This document shows, piece by piece, positions 27,587 through 34,910 of a stretch of DNA of 34,910 nucleotides. The stretch comes from Acrasis kona (taxonomy: Eukaryota; Heterolobosea; Eutetramitea; Acrasida; Acrasidae). How positions within the stretch are numbered: position 1 is the stretch's first letter; each line of letters opens with the position of its first letter. The notes under the pieces were generated by a model. That model was not told the DNA's origin and made no database searches. It saw only the letters and a list, made by a program, of their open reading frames with translations. The translations under genes were made by a program, and so were the position numbers. The stretch is from NCBI GenBank assembly GCA_026419775.2, contig JAOPGA020000984.1:1-34910 (forward strand). The letters run 5' to 3'.

Positions 27587-29047
27587 ATGCAATTCAATTT
27601 TGGCACACCAACATTTAATCAACAAACGCCACAACCGGGATCATTATGGGGATTGCAGAGAAACGAAAATGCGACACCGCCAACGAGTGAGAGCAGCTCC
27701 TCTAGTACTTCAGAACCTGAGACAACAAAATCACCCACAACAGCAACTAGTAGCACTGCACCTCTTCCTCCATCTTTTACATTCAGTCTTGGTCAAGCTC
27801 AACCAAACACAGAAACAAGCTCAACGGGGACACCAACAGGTGCAAACCAGTCCCCTTTCAGATTCGAAGGCTTATTCGGACAAAACCCATTTGGACAGAG
27901 TCAATTCAAAAAAGCACCACAAAGTACCCCCACAACACAACCAACTGGTTTTGGACAGACAGGTTCATCAGACTCGGGCACAAATTTTACCTTGCCAACC
28001 AACTCTTTTACTAGTAATAATCCATTCTCCTTTGCATCAGAAAAGCCTGCCGAAGAGGCCAATCAAACACAAACGAATGCCCCTCTTTTCACCACTAGAT
28101 TTAGTTTCAATTATTTCAACCACCAATCACAAACAAAAACCGAGCCAACACAACAACAAAAACAGCTTACAAATGAAACGCGCCCATCGAACGAGATTGC
28201 AACGTTATATGGTGATCCGGTGACGAGTGATGTACATTTATGGATTAATGCAAATAAAGTATCATTGGTGGCACACAAGTCCATACTGGCCGCTAATTCC
28301 AAAAGGTTTAAAAAGATTTTGTACCAAGACCAGCCCAACAGCAAAGTAATTGACGTTGAGGATGTTGACTTTTTGACCATGAGCGCACTACTCAAGCACA
28401 TGTATACCATAGGACTCAACATGAGCAGTTTCACATATACAGCCAAAGACATTTCAAAGATATTTGATGCGGCCATAAGATATGATTTGATGGAGCTGGC
28501 CGATGAGTGTGTAGTGGCATTAGCAACGTCTAATGACTCTTTAATAAAATCTTCAAACCTTTGTGAATTATGGTTGTGGGCGCATGAGAGATCGGAAAGG
28601 ACTCAGATTCTTCTCACTCAATGTTTTTCTTTATTTTCGACTACCTCTGGTGCTGTTTTGACTTCGGAAAGATTCTTTGACTGGACTCAAGATGTAAGTG
28701 TTTGTAAACTACCATGTACTAACCGCTTTTAGTTCTTGTTTGATAGGTTCATTGCAACAGTTAACGAAGCAACAAGCAGTCGCCCGCAGAATGATTGGAA
28801 GGAAGATGCATTTTTGATTATAATGAAGTGGAGCAAAAACAATCTAAAGCAAGACGCGGAAGTGATACGAAACTTTTTAATTAGATTATTTGAAAAACGT
28901 CATGTAAAGTGGCTGCGATCCATCCCCTCGCTTTCCTTGATTCCTGAATTGTTCTTGTCAATGTTAAAAAATGATAATCACTCCATGCTGTCTAATGATG
29001 GTGTGTTTTTAATGTATAAAACCTTACTTGAGTTCAAGAAGGAATAA
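27587..29047 (+). CDS. FG-rich BTB-BACK domain protein
   Basis: Exons 27587-28693 and 28733-29047 (39-nt intron) give 473 aa. The first 190 residues are low-complexity Thr/Ser/Gln/Pro with FG dipeptides in nucleoporin-like settings (FNFGTP, GLFGQNPFGQ, PTGFGQTG, NPFSFA). A BTB/POZ domain follows: DVHLWINANKVSLVAHKSIL, then ANSKRFKKIL, VIDVEDVDFLTMSALLKHMY, and YDLMELADECVVAL. A BACK-like helical region (NLCELWLWAHER..., then DAFLIIMKWSKNN) closes the protein. BTB-BACK proteins usually serve as Cullin-3 substrate adaptors. The FG front end suggests contact with nuclear transport or condensates, which is inference. The stop is GAA TAA A. Confidence 0.8.
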
Positions 29048-29235
29048 ATGATTCACTTAAAAATTGTTTGATGCTGTAAATTACATTTATCAAAAAGTAA
29101 GGCGATACGAAGAGTGAGAATGGATGTACTTGCAACATTGGAGACCAGCAGAACTTTCGTGAATTTCCAGAAAATATATAGTACAGTCATGTCTGGTTGG
29201 GTGACTTCCGGTAATTTTATTCTCGACGTGATGTA

Positions 29236-30089
29236 ATGACAAAATTTTGGTTTTCAATGGAATTTGTAATCTTTGTTGAAGTCAACCCCTTAATAAATGA
29301 GGACTACAGATACATGGCGTACTTCCCATTAAGTTTAAGTGAGGACAGTGGTTGGATTTTGTCCATCCATCAATCATGGGGTAATTAAAAGCACTAGAGG
29401 TTACAGATGTGTGATAGCATTTAAAGTATTTGCAAAAACAGAAATGGAAGATCGTAATAAAATGGGGTTGAAATACGTAGTAGATTGGGCGTCAAGAGTA
29501 CCTCGTCCATATGGAGTGCTACTAGGTCACCAATACTCTTTGAAAGAGGACAAAAAAAAATTAAATTAAATTAAATTTAACAGGAGTGGATCTTCTTATA
29601 TCGAACAGCTTAAAGACCCTAACAGACTGCAACGTTCAATTGGTACCAGTGTTGTACAGTTATTATTCCTGTGAATACTATTCAGAATGTAATGATTGTT
29701 CGCTAAATAGTATATCAACAAAAATCTATCCTTTAACGGACTACCATACCAACTGTTTTGTCCAAAATGACCTCAAATTTGACTGAAAAGAATACCGAGG
29801 ATTGGTGTAAATTAGTAGATGGTCGCACCTTTTTATGGTATCTTATTGAATACAAGACAATAAAAAAGGTCACGCATGGATGGTGAATAGAGATAGAGGA
29901 GCGGCGTATACTGGTAATGAAGTAGGCCTGCTCAGGAGTCAAGCATATATCAGCATATGGCTTACATTATTACCGATAAGTGAGCCATGTTCAAGGAAAG
30001 ATCCAATGATGCCGTGCTCAATGAAAAAAAGTGATGATTCTGAAAATGAAAGAGATTTTGAAAATGAACCAATAAACTGTTTACCATAA
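29236..30089 (+). pseudogene. Coding-like fragments of an unrecognised gene
   Basis: Several adjacent frames read as protein. ATG 29236 starts MTKFWFSMEFVIFVEV and reaches ILSIHQSW; a 61-nt intron-like gap then leads to LKYVVDWASRVPRPYGVLLG; a 60-nt gap ending TTTAACAG leads to VDLLISNSLKTLTDC and a Cys-rich YYSCEYYSECNDCSL. Beyond that the frame changes to NTEDWCKLVDGRTFLWYLIE and again to RGAAYTGNEVGLLRSQ, ending ENEPINCLP at 30089. The pieces look like one protein broken by frameshifts, or by introns I cannot place. No family recognised. The position at the edge of transposon-rich DNA favours decay. Confidence 0.3.
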
Positions 30090-30426
30090 CAATATTTCCT
30101 CCCATTAATCCAATGTCGCCACCAACTGAGTATGAGCAGTAGCCTTTGCACATTACATCTCAAACGTAAGTAAATGCATTTTCATTTCGCTAATGGAGCG
30201 TAGAGTCTGGCAAGATGGATGCCATTTTCAACACATACGTGACATTTAGATCGTACGGAAGGTTTCTTTGTAATCATGTGCAATTCTAATCGGCGAAAAA
30301 ATCGGTTTATTTAGAATCTGTCTAATAAACCAAATAAAATGGACTAAAATAACCAAATTGAAAAATCAGTGTAATAAACCAGTTTAATACACCTTAAAAA
30401 AGCCTGGTATTTAAGAAGCTCGCTCA
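30090..30426. other. AT-rich spacer with AATAAACCA-like repeats
   Basis: No ORF. Between 30300 and 30400, short repeats related to CTAATAAACCA occur several times in both orientations (GGTTTATT, AATAAACCA), possibly sub-terminal repeats of the adjacent transposon or degenerate filler. Confidence 0.3.
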
Positions 30427-31556
30427 CTAGGGTTATAAACTATCTAGTATAACAAATGTCGATCAATATAAAAATTAAATAATTGAAGTTTATTGAATTA
30501 AAAGAATGTACAGATGTATTTATCATCTCCTCTTTCTGCAACAAGAACTGGGACAACATTACTGCCATGGACACAATAATCTTTTTTTATAATGTAACTA
30601 GTATCAACTAATGGACACATATTTGTTGATTGTACATCATTACATTTATACTGATTAATAAATACAACAGGACATATAATACCTGATTTGAATACCCAAA
30701 ACTCAATATTTGTGATTATTCCAAATTCATTTTCTGTATTTTGGATTGAGATGTGGTCATTGACTGTGATTGTTGTTCTGTCCCGTGTGAATGACTTGGG
30801 GCGGTATATTTGAACAAGGTTATCGTGCTTTAAGACCCACTTGTTTTTATACGCGTAACTCTCATATTTTAACTTGTCTGACTCTTGTATCAATATTGCA
30901 TCACACTTTGGGAACTTGAAATTATTGTCAATCCTTATTACATCTTGGTTCTTCTTTTTGTATACTGTCTCAGGGTAATAATATCGAAGTGTATCCTTGA
31001 TCTCTGTTATTTTAGTTGCAAACTCAATACCAGTTGCTGTAGATTGGCCAGCTAGCTTCTTTATTGGGACATGATAGTGTTCAAATGGTTTAGTATGATA
31101 CGTACAAGGAGGACCAAACTTTATAGCCTCATCAAACATATGCTGCATTGTATGGAACTTTATATGATTAGCTGCATCCTTTTCAAACAATTTTGTATAC
31201 TGAGATGCGAATCGCTTGTATACTTTTCTAGCAAACTCAATATCATCTATTCCAAGATTTGAATTGTACATTATTTGATAATAGAGCAAATGATCCATAT
31301 AACATTGAAAATGTTCTTTTTTAAGAAGGGTGTCAAAAACTAGTGGGGATATTCTTATAAAATCTGACCAGTTGTCTCCATCCCAGTTACCACAATCTTT
31401 AAAAGAAATTGATTTCAATTTAGAATTAAATTTCAATTTTTTCAAATCTAAAATGTTGAACTTTGTAAATTTAGAATACTTACTATTCTCAATTGCATCT
31501 TCTTCAACAATCTTATTTGTCACCATTAGCTCAATATGGTATTTTAAAAAGTTTCC

Positions 31557-31571
31557 AAGTACTTCAATATG
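31557..31571. repeat. Left 15-bp target-site duplication
   Basis: AAGTACTTCAATATG, identical to 32557-32571; together they bracket the 985-bp insert. Confidence 0.85.
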
Positions 31572-31596
31572 TTTATTTGGGCCGAGGCCATTTAAA

Positions 31597-31629
31597 GTGA
31601 TCAGACGCGGAGCGACTTATACTGATCAC
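31597..31629 (-). repeat. Stem-loop near the 3' end of the retro-insertion
   Basis: GTGATCAG at 31597-31604 pairs with CTGATCAC at 31622-31629 around a 17-nt loop. A 3' hairpin can serve as the reverse-transcriptase recognition site in some LINE and SINE families. Confidence 0.5.
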
Positions 31630-31637
31630 TATACATT

Positions 31638-32543
31638 TTATTCTTCCTCCTCATCAACGTTCATGAAGGCACTCATGGATGTTTGTTGGGGGTCCTTCTT
31701 CTCTCTCTTTCTTTTCTCTTGGGCGTGGGCGGCGGAGTCCATGGATTGTCTCTTTTTGGTGGGGGTAGATGCAGCGGCAGCTGCAGGAGATGGGGTCAGA
31801 TGTGACAGGAGAAGGGCCTTGAGTTCTGCGATGTCGCTTCTCAAAGGCTTGACTTCCGCAAGCACCGAGCTGTGTTGATCTTCCAGGGTGGTCTGGCGTT
31901 TCTTGATGTCATCCATCTCTCCCTTGAAAATGTTCACCGTGCTTTTAATCTCACTCTGGGTGGCGATTATTCCTTTGATTTGTTGTTTCAACTCCAACAT
32001 TTCCCGCGCCGAGCAGAAACCCTCTTTAGTTGTGGTGGATGGTGACGTAGTGGACCCCAACCCCGTAGTCGTTCTTCTTGCTCCCTGTGGTTTAAAGGCC
32101 TCGAGTTCGAACCAGTCCAAGCGAATGGATCCACAGTCTGTGATGACTTTGGTATTGGTGGGGGTTAATCCATTTACGAGTACGTAGGTGTACTCGTTCC
32201 CTGTCTTAACGGCTGTAGCATTCACCATTTCCAGAGTCACTTTATCACCGAACCTTTCCTCCATAGCCTTTGTGACCTGGCTCAATCTCATCCGGAAATT
32301 GGAGTGGCTGCCTTTGATAAATAGACGAACGCCCTCCCTTGGTACCGCTTCATTAGAGGAAGCTTTGATGATGTTAGATCCCAAAGAGCCCACTACTTTG
32401 ACGTTGTTGATGTCGTGTTCGCAAACGATGGCCTTTACATCCGTCCCTTTCTTAAAGTGCACTAGGATGGATTGTTGTTCATCCTTAATGTACTTGCTGA
32501 GCCTCCAATGTGACAGGCTCTTGTTGGTGGCGCCGTTCTTCAT
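31638..32543 (-). CDS. Coiled-coil ORF1-like protein, 301 aa
   Basis: ATG 32543 (MKNGATNKSLSHWRLSKYIK); the frame extends further upstream only by reading into the flanking transposon. Residues 25-150 look folded (VKAIVCEHDINNVKVVGSLG, GVRLFIKGSHSNFRMRLSQV, YTYVLVNGLTPTNTKVITDC) and could be an RRM-like nucleic-acid-binding domain. A Thr/Ser linker follows, then a ~65-residue coiled coil (MLELKQQIKGIIATQSEIKS to DIAELKALLLSHL), an Ala/Pro stretch and a Lys/Glu-rich tail with a nuclear-signal-like KRKREKK. This order resembles an ORF1-type RNA-binding protein of LINEs, but no database family is certain. The stop is GAA TAA A. Confidence 0.5.
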   Translation of the reverse strand: MKNGATNKSLSHWRLSKYIKDEQQSILVHFKKGTDVKAIVCEHDINNVKVVGSLGSNIIKASSNEAVPREGVRLFIKGSHSNFRMRLSQVTKAMEERFGDKVTLEMVNATAVKTGNEYTYVLVNGLTPTNTKVITDCGSIRLDWFELEAFKPQGARRTTTGLGSTTSPSTTTKEGFCSAREMLELKQQIKGIIATQSEIKSTVNIFKGEMDDIKKRQTTLEDQHSSVLAEVKPLRSDIAELKALLLSHLTPSPAAAAASTPTKKRQSMDSAAHAQEKRKREKKDPQQTSMSAFMNVDEEEE

Positions 32544-32556
32544 CACTTTTTGCACA

Positions 32557-32571
32557 AAGTACTTCAATATG
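32557..32571. repeat. Right 15-bp target-site duplication
   Basis: AAGTACTTCAATATG, identical to 31557-31571; it encodes HIEVL of the interrupted transposase on the minus strand. Confidence 0.85.
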
Positions 32572-33289
32572 AAAAATATCACCTGGACAACACTCATGAA
32601 TATCAAAACAATATGGCTCAGTTGATAGTAACCAAAAGCTGTTAAATCGACACCGGACTGACACAGTCTTCAACATCTTTTTGTATACCATTCGGTTTGT
32701 AATACTATTAAGAATATTGATTTGGTTTGCTGTCTTTTGGACAGTTCTCATTTTATCAACCTGATTATAATCATGATATTCATTGTGAAGTCGATAACAA
32801 CGACAACAACCAGTGGTTGCAGTATGTCCTTGTGTACCACATGCTTTATCATGCTCAGGTTGATCAGCAATTACCAAGTGTAGAAGCGGTCTAACTAAAA
32901 CAAACTTCTCTAATAGTGCATGCCACACTACAATACCATCATACAACTGTTTCAGATCTTTGACTGCACCAAGAACAAACTCACGCAAAGTGAGATCTTT
33001 ACTTCCAACACTATACAGAATCTTGCTTTTTAGTTTTCCTCGATATTTATGACCAGCGTTACAAAGATCATAATACCCACCATAAGCTTTTCTAGATTTT
33101 CCAGCATTTCTAGATTTATTAAAATGATCTGAGAACCAGTTCACCAATAGCAACAGTGCACCATCATTGCAATGTTCAACAAGATCAGAATAATAACTTG
33201 TTTCAACAATATGACTAACCCTTTCTTTGTGTATTGACTAAACGGGTTGGAGGTATAAAAATGTCATGGTTGACTGTAGAGACATTTTG

Positions 33290-34020
33290 AAAACATTTTC
33301 GGAATCAGCGTCGAATTTTGATTCTAATGAGATAGTTTTATTTTTTTTAAATTAGTGTCAAAATCTATAGTCTGATTGAAAATTGATTAAATTTATTTTC
33401 GATTTTATATTACTCGATTTTTTACGCTGATTCTGACGCTTATTTTAGTTTTGACAGCGTGTCATTATTGACTAAGAATTGGCTCTGATTTAAAATGATT
33501 TGAAATTTATAAAATAACTTTTGATATTATATGATTCGATTTTTTATGCTGATTGCAACGGTGAACTCAGATTTGGTATTGCGTCATTATTGATAAAGAA
33601 TGTGTTATGATTTGAAAAGATTTGAATTAAACTGAATTAAATAACAACTTATTTGGTCTTATATGAATCGATTTTTCATGTTAATTGTGATAATGAACTT
33701 TGATCTGACATTGAGTCATTATTGAATAAGAATTTGTCATTTTACATTTTGTATCCAAATAAGGATGCCACGTTGTGGGACCAATAGAAAAATAGCAAAT
33801 TACAAAAATTGATATATGATCCGGTTTTCTGTGTTGATTCTAACGCTTGTTTCAGATTTGACAGCGGGTCATTATTGACCAAGAATATAACCTAATAAGA
33901 TTTGATTTAAAATTGATTTAATTTTTTTCCGGTCTTATTTAACTCGATTTTTTATGTTGATTGCAATGGTGAACTCAGATTTGACATTGAGTCATTATTG
34001 ATTGAGATATAGCCTTAGGC
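33290..34020. repeat. Degenerate tandem repeat, 120-155 bp units, ~408-bp higher-order period
   Basis: Five copies of GTCATTATTGA occur near 33461, 33583, 33715, 33868 and 33991, each preceded by a block like CTCGATTTTTTATG, TGATT and a variable GACA/GATT stretch. Units starting near 33422 and 33829 match each other best (GATTCTAACGCT...GACAGCG), as do those near 33543 and 33951 (GATTGCAA.GGTGAACTCAG), giving a 407-408-bp higher-order repeat. Very AT-rich. Satellite-like; no coding potential. Confidence 0.75.
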
Positions 34021-34528
34021 TCAATAGAAAAAGCCTTGATTTAAAAGTCGGTACAAAATATATGTTTTAAGAAAATAACTCAATTAAAATTGATTAAAAG
34101 TCATAAGTTGTTAAATTAAAAGTGCAGAGCTAATACAGATCTACACAGTGATATAATTTTTATTGGTTGACAATAAGATTATTATAAATTCCTGGATCTT
34201 TTTGACTAAACTGATGAAATAGTTACTTATCTTTATTAATAATGACATTATGACAATATATTGATAATGAAAGTTGTAAAGCTCATCAAGGTCTACACAA
34301 TTGTGTATTTAAAATTTTGATAACTTTATTTTGTTATAATTTTTGAAATTTTTGAACAATTATGTTATAATTGCTATATTTGATATTATATATAATTTAA
34401 AAATGATATATAATGTAATATTATAAAACAGCTTACTGACAGCTTCATTTTGACTATAAATTCAATGATTTGTGGGTTGGTAATGAAAATTGGGACAGGA
34501 TTTGATAAAATAACAAAACAATAAATTT
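34021..34528. other. AT-rich non-coding stretch
   Basis: About 70-75% A+T by eye with short homopolymers. No ORF, RNA gene or clear repeat unit seen. Confidence 0.5.

Positions 34529-34910
<382 letters not shown>

Larger units (their letters stand above)
31572..32556 (-). mobile_element. 985-bp LINE-like (non-LTR) retro-insertion
   Basis: Precisely bounded by a 15-bp target-site duplication, as expected from target-primed reverse transcription, and inserted into the transposase gene. It carries one intronless 301-codon ORF with much higher G+C than its surroundings. The 3' end (left) has an 8-bp perfect stem-loop and finishes CCCAAATAAA, with no long poly(A). No reverse transcriptase is present, so it is non-autonomous or 5'-truncated. 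A retro-copied host mRNA is the main alternative. Confidence 0.6.
30427..33237 (-). mobile_element. Tnp2/Plavaka-like (CACTA group) DNA transposon, split by an insertion
   Basis: The transposase-coding parts at 32572-33237 and 30498-31556 belong to one gene interrupted by a 985-bp insert. A possible left terminus, CACTAGGGTTATAAAC, begins near 30427, 70 bases beyond the transposase stop, and resembles CACTA-type ends. No matching right end was found, and the region beyond 33238 is satellite-like. The element is therefore incomplete on the right. Confidence 0.6.
30498..33237 (-). pseudogene. Tnp2/Plavaka-like transposase, interrupted
   Basis: The right part (32572-33237 plus the duplicated target) encodes GALLLLVNWFSDHF, SRKAYGGYYDLCNAGHKYRG, LREFVLGAVKDLKQLYDGIV, ADQPEHDKACGTQGHTATTG followed by CCRCYRLH, and DIHECCPGDIFHIEVL. 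The left part (30498-31556) resumes GNFLKYHIELM and contains KFHTMQHMFDEAIKFGPPCT, then PFEHYHVPIKKLAGQS, the DUF4218-like region. The D-x-P...G..GH.A..GC..C and D..HxxxxG series is that of Tnp2/Plavaka transposases. Ignoring the insert, the two parts share one frame (about 579 aa). An in-frame TAG at 33238 separates the ORF from a short ATG-containing stretch, so the N terminus is lost or disabled. Confidence 0.65.

Noticed and set aside
27537-28223. 228-codon Gln/His-rich plus ORF
   Set aside because: Out-of-frame shadow of the low-complexity FG region of the BTB gene.
31888-32625. Plus-strand ORFs over the retro-insertion
   Set aside because: Shadows of the G+C-rich minus-strand ORF.
33290-34020. 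CRISPR-like reading of the spaced GTCATTATTGA motifs
   Set aside because: Units are diverged along their whole length and the spacing is irregular (122-153 bp); it is a degenerate tandem satellite in a eukaryotic context.

Overview
The window is nuclear DNA of a gene-dense, AT-rich microbial eukaryote. Most genes carry few introns, and the introns are tiny (mostly 35-60 nt, GT-AG). TAA, TAG and TGA all act as stops. The gene mix points to a heterolobosean amoeba of the Acrasis/Naegleria type: a Kelch-F-box-Rho GTPase fusion, hybrid histidine kinases with a TPR-like/GAF front end, free receiver domains, an NPSN-type SNARE and a divergent SCAMP. That assignment is inference, not proof.

Layout. 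1-7,700: an RCC1-repeat protein cut by the window edge; a Kelch/F-box/Rho gene with a one-base frameshift in the Rho domain; a saccharopine-dehydrogenase-like oxidoreductase; Integrator subunit 11 in six exons with all nuclease motifs; and a short hypothetical protein. 8,288-12,666: a decayed histidine kinase, ALG13 with a C-terminal CaaX-like box, a C2 protein with a PPxY motif, an orphan gene that looks like a PD-(D/E)XK nuclease, and a Thr-rich membrane-anchored protein. 13,041-14,676: a tiny basic ORF, a lone receiver domain and a beta-type carbonic anhydrase. 14,758-17,350: a rearranged DNA transposon with 45-bp terminal inverted repeats and a 540-aa transposase. 17,342-20,557: a large hybrid histidine kinase whose first ATG lies inside the transposon's terminal repeat. 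20,816-29,047: membrane-traffic and glycosylation genes (CAP10 glycosyltransferase, a small single-pass membrane protein, NPSN-like SNARE, SCAMP), a small unknown gene, a LURP-one/Tubby-like protein and an FG-rich BTB-BACK protein.

From about 29,200 rightward the window changes character: scrambled coding-like fragments, then a Tnp2/Plavaka-like (CACTA group) DNA transposase split by a 985-bp LINE-like insertion with a 15-bp target-site duplication, then an AT-rich tandem repeat with a roughly 408-bp higher-order period, and finally (TTTGGG)n, (TTGG)n and about 330 bp of (TG)n. This looks like a repeat-rich, possibly subtelomeric edge.

Two themes link the region. Many genes fuse their TAA stop codon to the poly(A) signal (NAA-TAA-A reads AATAAA), so 3' ends are extremely compact. 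Transposons have also reshaped host genes, most clearly at the kinase start. Several genes fit one membrane-trafficking, glycosylation and signalling theme, but they lie on both strands with their own promoters and terminators, and nothing suggests an operon.
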